A DNA stretch of 56,680 nucleotides from an uncultured Oscillospiraceae bacterium (GCA_934667095.1 CAKULE010000018.1:1-56680), one strand, 5' to 3'. Shown: positions 1 through 8,240, counted from the stretch's first letter. Notes: generated by a model not told the origin, from the sequence alone. Numbers and translations: made by a program.

Positions 1-2965
1 TTTTGATTTCTCCGTTGTCGCCAATACCAAATGTCTTATCCTTTTCAATGGCTTTTGCAAGGCTTACCTGCACTTTCTGTCTTTCGTTATAGAACGATGT
101 GGAAGTTTCGGTAACAGAGATATTCTGACCTGCGTAAGTAAGCTCAACCGTATGTGTTTCGCCACTGATTACCATTCCATCAGGTGCGGTAATTTCCTTG
201 ACCTCGTATTTTCCGAGATAAAGTTCTTTGCTCTTCACAAATCCATCGGAGCTTGTTGTGATAGTATCTACCACTTCGCCCTTTGAATAGCGGAGTGTAC
301 CGTCCGGTGTACTAATATCTTCCGCAGCACGGACTTCATAAACTGCACCCTCAAGTCCTGCCACTTCATAAACAGGCTGATAGATAACATCACTGTCCTC
401 AGAACCACTTACATTGACACCACTAAATACTTCTCCGGTCTTTTCAACCGTGATAGTACCTTTCTGTGCCATATTCGGCTTATTGACTTTCACAACAGTT
501 ACGCCGCCTTCCTCTGTGGAATTTTCTTCGGTAATATCAAAATATACTGGAGTATCATCAAGTACATATCCGTATGGAGCTTGTACCTCTACGATAGAAT
601 ATCCCTTGCCGTAATCCAATTTCTCAGGTGTTACAAGAGAACCATTTGCGTCGGTATAAAACACATCAATCGTGGTCGGTGTCGGATAAGTAAAGGTCAT
701 TTTGACCTGATTGCCCTGCGGGTCGTAAATCTTAAATCCTGCTCCTGCATACGGAATACTCTTTCCGCTTTCTGCGTCCACCTTGACTACATTGACAAAG
801 CTCTCAAAGTTACGGTTATTGATAAGATAACGGTAGGTCTGTGCGTTCTGTGAAATGAACACATCAAAATCGTCCATCATCTCTCTGCCTTCCCAACCGG
901 AAGTCTGGTGTACGGTATAAATACCATACGGCATATCTTTTGTCTGACCGAAGCCATTTTCATCGCAAACGATAGTATCTCTCTCGTCTTTATTGGCTGC
1001 GTCATAGCTTCCGGCAGATTTCAGGTAAATCTCAAAGGAAGCACCCTTTTCAGGTGTTTCAATCTTTGTTTCTCCATCATCAGTGTGTTTAATGATAGCC
1101 ACATTGCCTTTGATTACCTGCTCGGTTACATCATTGGAAGTAAGGTTGTGTTCCACCTCATAAAGTTTCGGGTCTGCACCTACCTTGTGAATGGTCTTAT
1201 CAAGGAGATAGCCTTCACTCGGTGTAATTTCTCGGATTGTCCAGTCGGTATCACAAACATATTCTTTGGTAGTGAACTGACCGTTTTCATCAGTAACATA
1301 CTTATCTACAAGCGTTTCTCCCTTATAGATACCGTAAACTGCTCCCGAAAGTTTGGCATTGCCCTGTGCTTCGCCCTTCTCAGCGTCGCTCTTTGTGACT
1401 GTTACAGTAAACTTCTTCAAAATGTTATTGAAGTTTCTTGTGGTTACTTCTTTCCACTTCACTGGTGCAGTCTGATTTTTTGGTACGACATAACGGATAG
1501 CTGTGTCCACTTCTTCAAGAGTATATGGTTCAGAACCACTGATAAGCACATCTTTGAAAGTTGCCACACCGTTTTTGTCTGTAACTGCATACTGGTCAAC
1601 AGCAGCACCGGAAAGAGAAGTACCGTAAAGATGGAACTTCACACCTTCAACAAGGTTATCTTCTGAGGACTTCACTACCTGAAGGTCGCCACGCTTCAAT
1701 TTGTTATTGAAATTGACCTTTGCAACCTGTCCTGCTACAACAGTAACTCTATGTGTTTCCTGCGGCTCGTACTTATCGTATGCCTGCTCGGTTACGGTAT
1801 AGATACCCGGCATAAGATTATCAATCTGGAACTTACCGCCATTGGCTGTTGTAACTGTCTGATTGATACCGTTTCCAGTAATCGTGAAGTTAATACCGTC
1901 AACTTTTCCGTCCTCACTGGTCTTTACAATCTGACAAGAACCATAGCTGACTTTCATCTTCACATAACCGTTGATACTGTCGCTTACTTCCTGAGCATAG
2001 CTGACAACATCCTGCACACTGGAGTTCTGACCGTGTTTACCCTCTGACCATACAACCACACCTCTGCGGACTGCATTTTTCTTCGTTGCGGTAATCGTAA
2101 ATTCCTTACTCGGTGCAGTATCCATAGAAACAGTAAGTTTGTTACCATTCACTGAAAAGCTCACTCCACTGATGCTTGCCTTGAAATTATATTTGGACAG
2201 CACATTATTGGAATCTGTCAGAGTAGTTGTGTACTTGCTTCCGTTCCACTCAAGTTCTATTGTCTTTGCCGAACCGGATGATTTATTACAAAAGCTTGGT
2301 ATGGTCGCATGGTTCTGTACACTCTGCACCATACTGTTGTAATAACTGAAAATCTTATTGCGAAGCGGATGCTTTGCATTGATGACATCTTTCACATTGC
2401 TGCAACCACTGGCTGCTACATGATTGAAGTTCACATCACGCTCTCCGATAACAGTTTCCCAGATAAGAAGCTGTGTGGCATAAGCCTGTGCAATACTGTT
2501 TGCTGCTGCTTCATTCTGTGACCTCCAAGATGTCGAGATTGTCCCACGATAGCCATACTGTAAAATACGACCAACGAAAAGACGGATTTCATCTCCGGAA
2601 ATAACCCCATTGGCTGCAAGGTTATTAAAATAATTTTCGTCATACTTATTCATTGTCTGACCGACCTTGAGCGAAATTCCCGGCTCAATACAATAAGCAA
2701 CATTGCCTGAGTATGAACCAATAGCCTTAAGATTGGTAAAATTGGAACGTCCGGTATGCCAACCATTTTTCAAGGTCAAATTGCTGTGTCCCCATACCCC
2801 ATCGTAATTAGCATCGCCATCACGAGGGAAATCGACCATATAGACATCAGCTTTTTCTCCCGAAGCAGCATATGCTGTTGTCGAGCCAATGCCTGCAAAA
2901 GTGGTCACACACATAAGGGTCGCCAAGAAAAGCGACGTGACTCTTTTGAATTTTGACTTTATCAT
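1..2965 (-). CDS. Cell-surface adhesin with thioester domain and repeated Cna-B/SpaA domains (incomplete, runs off left edge)
   Basis: 988 codons are visible and the 3' end is missing. ATG at 2965 follows AGGAGG at 2973-2978. Residues 1-33 are a signal peptide (basic start MIKSKFKR, hydrophobic core, AYA cleavage site). Cys92 in AYCIEPG and Gln165 in ATQLLIWE match the Cys and TQxA-type Gln that form the internal thioester of Gram-positive TED adhesins, which can bind host surfaces covalently. From about residue 340 onward follow at least six Cna-B/SpaA-like beta-sandwich repeats, each with an xGAxFxIY-type start and a GxYTVxExxAP-like end. A sortase signal would lie beyond the window. It sits downstream of parAB in the same direction and is probably ICE cargo aiding attachment or mating. 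Family assignment is firm; ligand unknown. Confidence 0.88.
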   Translation of the reverse strand, partial: MIKSKFKRVTSLFLATLMCVTTFAGIGSTTAYAASGEKADVYMVDFPRDGDANYDGVWGHSNLTLKNGWHTGRSNFTNLKAIGSYSGNVAYCIEPGISLKVGQTMNKYDENYFNNLAANGVISGDEIRLFVGRILQYGYRGTISTSWRSQNEAAANSIAQAYATQLLIWETVIGERDVNFNHVAASGCSNVKDVINAKHPLRNKIFSYYNSMVQSVQNHATIPSFCNKSSGSAKTIELEWNGSKYTTTLTDSNNVLSKYNFKASISGVSFSVNGNKLTVSMDTAPSKEFTITATKKNAVRRGVVVWSEGKHGQNSSVQDVVSYAQEVSDSINGYVKMKVSYGSCQIVKTSEDGKVDGINFTITGNGINQTVTTANGGKFQIDNLMPGIYTVTEQAYDKYEPQETHRVTVVAGQVAKVNFNNKLKRGDLQVVKSSEDNLVEGVKFHLYGTSLSGAAVDQYAVTDKNGVATFKDVLISGSEPYTLEEVDTAIRYVVPKNQTAPVKWKEVTTRNFNNILKKFTVTVTKSDAEKGEAQGNAKLSGAVYGIYKGETLVDKYVTDENGQFTTKEYVCDTDWTIREITPSEGYLLDKTIHKVGADPKLYEVEHNLTSNDVTEQVIKGNVAIIKHTDDGETKIETPEKGASFEIYLKSAGSYDAANKDERDTIVCDENGFGQTKDMPYGIYTVHQTSGWEGREMMDDFDVFISQNAQTYRYLINNRNFESFVNVVKVDAESGKSIPYAGAGFKIYDPQGNQVKMTFTYPTPTTIDVFYTDANGSLVTPEKLDYGKGYSIVEVQAPYGYVLDDTPVYFDITEENSTEEGGVTVVKVNKPNMAQKGTITVEKTGEVFSGVNVSGSEDSDVIYQPVYEVAGLEGAVYEVRAAEDISTPDGTLRYSKGEVVDTITTSSDGFVKSKELYLGKYEVKEITAPDGMVISGETHTVELTYAGQNISVTETSTSFYNERQKVQVSLAKAIEKDKTFGIGDNGEIK

Positions 2966-3133
2966 TGCGTTTCCTCCTGTAAAAATTGAAAACACACCGT
3001 ATCTCTACGATGTGCCTTTGTGGATTTTCTCTTACGACAGAATTTACCTGCCGAAAAACAAATGCGGATTTTTCGTTAATTTTTCATTTTACCATACACC
3101 TCCAGTCCGTTCATACTGTGCGATTGCCCCCTA

Positions 3134-3177
3134 GAGATAGACATATACTTTGAGATAGTTATATTCAAGTGAGATAG
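3134..3177. repeat. Three direct GAGATAG repeats upstream of the adhesin
   Basis: GAGATAG occurs at 3134-3140, 3152-3158 and 3171-3177, at steps of 18 and 19 bp. Read on the minus strand, the first two copies share the longer ACTATCTCA. They lie in the 285-bp gap between parB and the adhesin, about 170-210 bp before the adhesin start, and overlap a weak promoter-like TTGAAT. The regular spacing suggests binding sites for a regulator of the adhesin or a parS-like ParB site. The rest of the gap shows no ORF with a ribosome site. Confidence 0.5.
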
Positions 3178-3250
3178 TATATATCATTTTCGGTAGGTAA
3201 AAGTATAACTAATGGGTTAGAGTGTGAGAAAGGGGAACTGTAAAAACAGG

Positions 3251-4189
3251 CTATCTGCTGTCACGCTCTGCACGGTTACGCAAAAACTTGTTGTAATGCT
3301 CCAATGCCTTGCAGACAAAATCCTCCGTCTGACTGACGGGAATGTTTTTCGGGATAAGCTGTCTTACTCTGTCGCCCCTCAACACGATTTTTTCCTTTTG
3401 GTTCGGCTTTTCCTCAGACATAACAGCGTGGATTGCTTCTGTTGTAAGGTTGCCCTCGTTGAATAACTTTCGCATACGGATTGTCTGGTCGTGTGACGGG
3501 GTAGCGTCATTCAGGTCGATTTCGTCAACCACATCACGCTGGCAATCTTCGTCAAGATAGGAAAGCTCTACGGCAGGACGCATTTTAATACGCCCTTCAT
3601 CAACAAATTCAAGCAGTTCAGGAACAAGGTTTGTCAGACGCACATATCGGTGTATCTGATTTCTGCTGTCCCCTGTTTCCTGTGCAATTTGTTCATCGGT
3701 TCGTAAATTCGTCCCCACTGGGGACACATTTTCTTTTCTTGGTCTGCCTGCTTGTCTTTTCATTGCTTCCAAACGCATTTTATACGCAAAGGCTTTTTCA
3801 CTCGGCAATATCTCTGACCTCTGGAAATTACTTTCAACCATTAAAATGGTCGCTTCATCTCTGTTCAGGTCTACAATCTCACTTCTCAGGGTTTCAAATC
3901 CTGCCAGTTCACAAGCTCGCTTTCGTCTGTGTCCTGAAACAAGTTCGTATCTGCCGTCCTCTTTCTGCCTTACCGTTGCCGGAGTAATAACCCCTCTTTC
4001 CTTGACACTCTCCACAAGCTGCATCATATCTTCATCGTCCCTGACCTTAAACGGGTGGTCGGGAAAATCATCAATCAGCTCCAACGGAATATCTCGGATT
4101 TTTGAAAGCTGTTCTTCATCTCTCTGTGCCTGCGTGGTAAATAAATCATCGAGCTTCGTGAGAGTGAAGTCGCTCTTTCTTCCTGCCAT
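3251..4189 (-). CDS. parB: ParB-type partition protein (left element)
   Basis: 312 aa, normal for the family. The ParB N-terminal CTP-binding domain spans about residues 30-135 with the arginine box GHRRKRA at 86-92 and the following NFQR. A helix-turn-helix for parS binding lies at about 162-185 (TDEQIAQETGDSRNQIHRY). The C-terminal part is charged, as expected for a dimerisation region. It should load on a parS site and act with ParA to keep the element in dividing cells during its circular phase. The start overlaps the 3' end of parA by 44 bp, so translation is probably coupled; the right-hand copy has the identical arrangement. About two thirds of the N-terminal residues match the truncated ParB at 55623. 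Confidence 0.93.
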   Translation of the reverse strand: MAGRKSDFTLTKLDDLFTTQAQRDEEQLSKIRDIPLELIDDFPDHPFKVRDDEDMMQLVESVKERGVITPATVRQKEDGRYELVSGHRRKRACELAGFETLRSEIVDLNRDEATILMVESNFQRSEILPSEKAFAYKMRLEAMKRQAGRPRKENVSPVGTNLRTDEQIAQETGDSRNQIHRYVRLTNLVPELLEFVDEGRIKMRPAVELSYLDEDCQRDVVDEIDLNDATPSHDQTIRMRKLFNEGNLTTEAIHAVMSEEKPNQKEKIVLRGDRVRQLIPKNIPVSQTEDFVCKALEHYNKFLRNRAERDSR

Positions 4190-4970
4190 CGGCTAACACC
4201 TCCTTTGTAAATTCAGCGTATGCCTTAGACACTGTGCTGTTTGGCTCATAAGCATAAATGCTTTTGCCTTTGGAAGAAGTTTCAGCAGCTTTTACGGCAA
4301 TCGGGATTTGTGTTCGATACATTCTTATCTGATTACCGAAGTTTGCCCTGAGTGCTTCCACCGTACTCTTTGCAAGGTTTGTTCTGCTATCCACCAAAGT
4401 AAGCAGCATACCGTCTATCTTAATATCCGGATTGATATACTTCTTTACTTTTGAAATGGTCTGCACAAGCTGTGTCATACCCTTTGCAGGCAAATACTGA
4501 GCCTGAACCGGAATGATAACACTGTCTGCCGCCGATAAAGCATTGAGAGTAACCATACCAAGTGAAGGCATACAGTCTATAATTACATAATCATATCTGT
4601 TTTTCACTTGACTCAAATAATTCTTGAGGGTAGTTTCTCTGCTCATTGCGTTTACAAGGTTAAATTCCATTGCTGAAAGCTCAAGGTTTGCCGGAACAAG
4701 GTCAACACCTTCTTCGTGGTGCAGGATACCAACCATAGGGTCTGTCATCGTTTCATTGATTACATCTGTGAGTTTCGTTGCAAGCGTGATACCCAAGCCG
4801 TCTGTATCCTGCCAACCAAGACAAGTCGTTAAATCGCCCTGCGGGTCTGCGTCAATAAGCAATACTTTCTTGCCCTGCATTGCAAGCCCGACTCCGAGAT
4901 TAACTGTTGTGGTGGTTTTTCCGACTCCGCCTTTCTGGTTACATACGGAAATCGTTTTGCAGTTTGACAC
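4146..4970 (-). CDS. parA: ParA-type partition ATPase (left element)
   Basis: 274 aa from GTG at 4970, chosen because AAAGGAGG lies 9 bp upstream and because this gives exactly the length and start context of the right-hand ParA (VSNCKT against MPNCKT). An upstream in-frame ATG at 5006 has no ribosome site. The deviant Walker A KGGVGKTT occupies residues 13-20, and DADPQGDLT and VIIDCMPSLG are the A' and Walker B motifs. ParA ATPases bind DNA non-specifically and position ParB-parS complexes. It overlaps parB by 44 bp. A leader of roughly 370 bp with several hairpins precedes it. It is clearly homologous over its full length to the ParA at 54842 but diverged, so the two elements are not a recent duplication. 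Confidence 0.93.
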   Translation of the reverse strand: MSNCKTISVCNQKGGVGKTTTTVNLGVGLAMQGKKVLLIDADPQGDLTTCLGWQDTDGLGITLATKLTDVINETMTDPMVGILHHEEGVDLVPANLELSAMEFNLVNAMSRETTLKNYLSQVKNRYDYVIIDCMPSLGMVTLNALSAADSVIIPVQAQYLPAKGMTQLVQTISKVKKYINPDIKIDGMLLTLVDSRTNLAKSTVEALRANFGNQIRMYRTQIPIAVKAAETSSKGKSIYAYEPNSTVSKAYAEFTKEVLADGRKKERLHSHEAR

Positions 4971-4997
4971 TTCTTTTTGCCCTCCTTTCTGAAAATT

Positions 4998-5336
4998 CAT
5001 AGCCACCGCATTATGGCTATGTACCTGACCGACTCATTTCCTAATCGGTCATAGCAATATTTGTTCTCAACACCCCTTGCCAAGCAAAACACTTACGGGA
5101 AGTCACTAAGGAACAGACTGCTTATCTGTATCATAGGATTCTAACCTCTGCCGGGTACTCCGCCAGCTCCGTAGAGAAGTATCATTATCATTCTGACTGT
5201 CATCGCCATATCAGGGGCAACCTGATACTCATAGCCGGAGTTCTCGCTATTCTGAAAAAGAGAAATTACGGCGTACCTGCTAAAGTGGCTATCATCAGAA
5301 ATAAAGTCTTAGTGAATGACTTATTCAATTTTCAAG
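4998..5336 (-). ncRNA. Structured leader / candidate RNA upstream of parA (left copy)
   Basis: The gap 4971-5506 has no credible ORF but contains a leader shared with the right-hand parA. In transcript order it holds the CTTGAAAATTGAATAA block (5321-5336), stem ATAGC/GCTAT (5229-5253 region), and a 19-nt hairpin TATCAGG/CCTGATA (5209-5227) followed by GGCGATGA. A near-identical core reading GGAGCTGGCGGAGTACCCGG then AGAGG comes next (5145-5170), followed by CCTATGA and hairpin ACAGA/TCTGT with loop TAAGCAG (5113-5129). Two further hairpins, TGACCGA/TCGGTCA (5026-5051) and CATAGCC/GGCTATG (4998-5021), sit just before the ribosome site. Comparison with 54451-54720 shows compensating stem changes and conserved loops. 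Function is unknown: an mRNA regulator, a separate RNA, or a folded single-strand DNA site. Confidence 0.55.
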
Positions 5337-5459
5337 TGAAAAGGCTTCCGTTTTTTGCTATCCGGAATGAACCCCTTCACTCATTTGGACAAAGGGGTAT
5401 GAAATGCACACCCAAAATCGCCGCTTTTCCGAAAATTTTTCAAAATAATTTTTTGAAAT

Positions 5460-5496
5460 AAAAAAAGCCGCCTGCTCCGGTTAAGAAACAGACGGC
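5460..5496 (-). terminator. Rho-independent terminator after the 59-aa ORF
   Basis: On the minus strand GCCGTCTG pairs with CAGGCGGC, followed by a run of seven T. It stands between the small ORF at 5507 and the parA leader. An equivalent hairpin with the same flanking A/T-rich block is present at 54314-54349. Confidence 0.8.
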
Positions 5497-5506
5497 AAAA
5501 CACGTT

Positions 5507-5686
5507 CTAAATGTATTCAATTTTCAATTTCTTTTTCTTTGCTCCAAGCACTTTGCAGAGGACATCATCTACTGCGTCTGTGTATCGTCCCTGGGCTGCT
5601 AAATTGTTCTTCAGTTCAATGAGCGATTGTATCACTCGGCTTCGTTCTTCTTCATTTAAGTATAGATGATAGGTTTTCTCTCTCAT
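5507..5686 (-). CDS. Small conserved ICE-type protein of unknown function
   Basis: 59 aa starting MREKTYHLYLNEEERSRVIQ. I chose ATG at 5686, which overlaps the stop of the upstream gene as ATGA and has GGAGGG about 7 bp upstream, rather than the in-frame ATG at 5701. The protein is mostly helical with a lysine-rich end (GAKKKKLKIEYI). Proteins with this YHLYL-EER pattern and a basic tail are common small ORFs of Clostridia conjugative elements (my recollection of the family, not checked). It is translationally coupled to the zinc-ribbon gene before it and ends at a terminator. Confidence 0.7.
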   Translation of the reverse strand: MREKTYHLYLNEEERSRVIQSLIELKNNLAAQGRYTDAVDDVLCKVLGAKKKKLKIEYI

Positions 5687-7074
5687 TGGCTGTCCCTCCA
5701 TCTTTCAAATGTATTTTTGATTATCTCCACATCTTCCTCGGTATCGGAAGAAATAAATATATGTACGCTCTGAAAAGCTTTCTTTAAATTATTGGCATAA
5801 TCCAGTTCTGTGCCTTTCATCGGCAGCTTAATCAGCCTTATTCCTCTTTGCTTGCACATATATGCTTTCATTATTTCTAAATTCTCATCGGCACTTCCTG
5901 ACTCAATAGCCAACTTTTCTGAAGGTATGTATGTTTCAAGCGGAACTCCAAGCAATCGGTCAGAACCAAGTTCTGCTTTCAAGCCTTTCCTATTAGAATA
6001 ATAGCTGACAGCCAAAGCAGGAAACAAGGATAAATACTCCTGCTCACAAATTCGGCAGCCTTTATTCAATATCGTTCTTTCATTTATCTTCATACTCCAC
6101 GAATGACCGTGCCTGCATTTCCACCATGCTCTCTTTGCAGAATTTCGTGATACTTCTGTCGGCTTCCATTTATTCTTTTCATAATCCCATTCACTGAGAA
6201 GCTGACTGTCTGTTGTCGCCAAATCATTATATCCGGCAAGGACTTCTCTCTCCGCACAAACGGGGCATACCGTACCTTTCACACGGGCATTGATAACTGA
6301 TTTCCACTCGTTACCGCATTTACCGCATCTCCACCAGACATTTTTTCTCGACTTTGCATTTACTTCATCAGGCTTCAATGGCAAGTTCTTCTCCGACCAC
6401 TCCGAAGCAATTTCAGGGTGTGTTGTCTGCAAATCGTTAAACCCTTTCAGGAATATGTACCCACTGCAATACGGGCATTTGCTCCCACCGGAACGAGTAG
6501 AAATAAGGGTGTTCCACTCTCTGCCGCAATCCTTACACTTCCACCAAGCCTTACGATTGGCAAAGACCGTAACCTGAGTTGGAAGTAACGGATAATTTCT
6601 GTCCGACCACTCGGCAGCTATATCCGGCAGAAGCGTTGCAAGGTCATTAAATCCTGCCAACACTTTATTATGGGAGCAATACGGGCAACCTGTTTTATTT
6701 ATTGTTCTGCTCTTAACGGCTGCTTCCCACTCGTGTCCTTTCTCACATTTCCAAATCACTTTCTTATGAGAACCAATAGAAACCTCTGTCGGTTTTATCT
6801 TATTCTTTTTCGACCACTGCTTTGCCAGTAATGGCTCTAATGTCGCCAAATCGTTAATACCTGCAATCACTCTCGTTCCGGAGCATATCGGGCATTTCTC
6901 TCCACTGGAACGAGCCTTAACGCTTGTCTGCCATTCGTGACCGCAAGTACCTTTCCACCATACTTTTTTATTTGAGCCGAAGGTAATATCATCAGGTGTA
7001 AGTGGTAAATTCTTCTCCGACCACTCCGAAACAAGCTCCGGATGTACTTCTGCTAAACTGTTGTTCATAGCCAA
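5683..7074 (-). CDS. Zinc-ribbon repeat protein with C-terminal nuclease-like domain
   Basis: 463 aa from a TTG at 7074, 7 bp after AAGGAGG; ATG at 7068 is the alternative. Five tandem repeats of about 65-70 residues follow the pattern NDLAT..P.L..EWS..N...P..V......WWKC..GHEW...V..R.....CPYC, that is DUF4379-like treble-clef zinc ribbons. Repeats 3 and 4 have a Cys in place of the first His. The last ~120 residues contain ETYIPSEKLAIES and later KAYMCKQRGIRLIKLP. This resembles the core strand pair of Vsr/DUF559-type PD-(D/E)XK endonucleases, where DIYIPxxxLAIEYDG is usual; here the Asp is Glu and the DG pair is missing. It may bind and cut nucleic acid, or be an inactive relative. Its role on the element is unknown; defence or DNA processing is possible. 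Confidence 0.75.
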   Translation of the reverse strand: MAMNNSLAEVHPELVSEWSEKNLPLTPDDITFGSNKKVWWKGTCGHEWQTSVKARSSGEKCPICSGTRVIAGINDLATLEPLLAKQWSKKNKIKPTEVSIGSHKKVIWKCEKGHEWEAAVKSRTINKTGCPYCSHNKVLAGFNDLATLLPDIAAEWSDRNYPLLPTQVTVFANRKAWWKCKDCGREWNTLISTRSGGSKCPYCSGYIFLKGFNDLQTTHPEIASEWSEKNLPLKPDEVNAKSRKNVWWRCGKCGNEWKSVINARVKGTVCPVCAEREVLAGYNDLATTDSQLLSEWDYEKNKWKPTEVSRNSAKRAWWKCRHGHSWSMKINERTILNKGCRICEQEYLSLFPALAVSYYSNRKGLKAELGSDRLLGVPLETYIPSEKLAIESGSADENLEIMKAYMCKQRGIRLIKLPMKGTELDYANNLKKAFQSVHIFISSDTEEDVEIIKNTFERWRDSQ

Positions 7075-7149
7075 ACCTCAACCTCCTTGTGCTTAGAGTA
7101 TATGAAGTTTTAGCTTTGTCTTGTAGTTTGCGAATATCCGTATAAACAG

Positions 7150-7192
7150 AAAAAGCCCTTTGAGAAAAGGATTTTTCCTCTCTCAAAGGGCT
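7150..7192 (-). terminator. Rho-independent terminator of the four-gene cassette
   Basis: Minus-strand AGCCCTTTGAGA pairs perfectly with TCTCAAAGGGCT and is followed by TTTTTC. It lies directly after the gene ending at 7203. Confidence 0.88.
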
Positions 7193-7202
7193 ATATAATC
7201 TA

Positions 7203-7754
7203 TTATGCTTCTTTTGATAATATACTCTTTAGTTCATCAATTACTTCCTCTAACTTCTCATCTGGCAATGGATATTTTCCAGCTTCCCTATATGCAATCG
7301 CCAATTCAAACTTTAATAATCTCCAACCCCTTGCTCCTGCTTTGGAATTATAATCAAGATTGCTTTGAATATTTATATCCAATGTTTTCAGAAAATGTTC
7401 CACGCCGTTTATGTATAGCTCAGGGTGCCTGTACTGATTGACAAACTTGATGATTTTTTGGCTTTCATTTAGATTTCCATGCTCTCTGAGTATCCTTGCT
7501 TTTAGACAATATGCGTGGTCTATATTACTCCAAAGCGTATAATTACCGGTAAACTTTTCATTTGCAAATAAATCACAAACCGAAATTGCTTCCTTTTCAT
7601 ATCCGTAAATATATAACCAAATTGCTAATTCTGTAATAAATCCCGTATCCTTTTCAGATTTCAGATTACACTTTTTTAATAGTTTTTTGCAATCTCTTTG
7701 AACACCTTTTTTATCTATATTATCCATAATATTTTGAATTAGCTCGTTCATCAT
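7203..7754 (-). CDS. Unknown protein, helical, possible immunity-type
   Basis: 183 aa from ATG at 7754, which with the adjacent ATG at 7751 follows GGGGGT; the longer reading from 7814 has no ribosome site. Predicted all-helical with repeat-like helix pairs, and no signal peptide or membrane segment. A conserved-looking stretch GARGWRLLKFELAIAYREAGKYP sits near the end. I do not recognise a catalytic motif. It is the last gene of a minus-strand A+T-rich set (9435 to 7203) and is followed by a strong terminator. Size, lack of motifs and clustering with other small orphan genes resemble immunity-gene arrays of polymorphic toxin systems. This is inference from context only. Confidence 0.6.
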   Translation of the reverse strand: MMNELIQNIMDNIDKKGVQRDCKKLLKKCNLKSEKDTGFITELAIWLYIYGYEKEAISVCDLFANEKFTGNYTLWSNIDHAYCLKARILREHGNLNESQKIIKFVNQYRHPELYINGVEHFLKTLDINIQSNLDYNSKAGARGWRLLKFELAIAYREAGKYPLPDEKLEEVIDELKSILSKEA

Positions 7755-7817
7755 ATTACCCCCATAACTCGGTTTCACAAACGTTTTCGTGTATTTATCG
7801 TCATTACAATCCATTTT

Positions 7818-8210
7818 TCATTTTATAATTTTGTAATTCAATAAATCTTCTTTGAATTTTTCTAAATCAAATTTTCCTTTTGTTTTTACCTTTTTTATAG
7901 CTTTGATAAGCATTTCTTCAATTAACTGAATTTTTACATCACTATCTGCATTATAATAGCTTTCAAAATCCATTCTAACATCAATCATTGCACAAGTTCC
8001 CATAGATACTATTTGAACTTTCTCTTTCCATAATCCTTGATTATATACTTCCTTTGGAGCAACAATGGGTGTTATTCCAATTATAGTTAAAGTTTCACTG
8101 TATTCTTTTGTTTTGAAGTAATTATGTAGATTCTGACAATATCTATATACCTCATCATCTACTCCATAATGATTTGTAAAATAAGCCGGAGAATTTATAT
8201 TCAATTCCAT
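7818..8210 (-). CDS. Unknown 130-aa protein, possible immunity-type
   Basis: ATG at 8210 follows GGAGAGGTG at a good distance. The sequence is a soluble alpha/beta protein without signal peptide or membrane segments. Features visible: NSPAYFTNHYGVDDEVYRYCQNL at the start, a central hydrophobic pair of strands (TLTIIGITPIVAP, VQIVSMGTCAMIDVRMDFESYYNAD) and a lysine-rich helical end. This alternation of strands and acidic helix resembles immunity proteins, but no named family is recognised with certainty. It belongs to the A+T-rich cassette between the zinc-ribbon gene and lysS. Confidence 0.62.
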   Translation of the reverse strand: MELNINSPAYFTNHYGVDDEVYRYCQNLHNYFKTKEYSETLTIIGITPIVAPKEVYNQGLWKEKVQIVSMGTCAMIDVRMDFESYYNADSDVKIQLIEEMLIKAIKKVKTKGKFDLEKFKEDLLNYKIIK

Positions 8211-8240
8211 TTAAAGCACCTCTCCAAAACTGTTTCTTTT

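Noticed and set aside
414..2956. Several plus-strand frames of 60-250 codons in the first 3 kb
   Set aside because: All lie opposite the continuous adhesin frame, which has a signal peptide, ribosome site and domain structure.
3134..3177. Reading the GAGATAG repeats as plasmid iterons
   Set aside because: Only three copies and no replication initiator gene nearby; a regulator or ParB site is more economical.
5145..5170. The conserved leader core as a twister, hammerhead, pistol or group II intron domain V
   Set aside because: The consensus cores of these RNAs do not match the GGCGGAGTACCCGGC block or its neighbouring stems.
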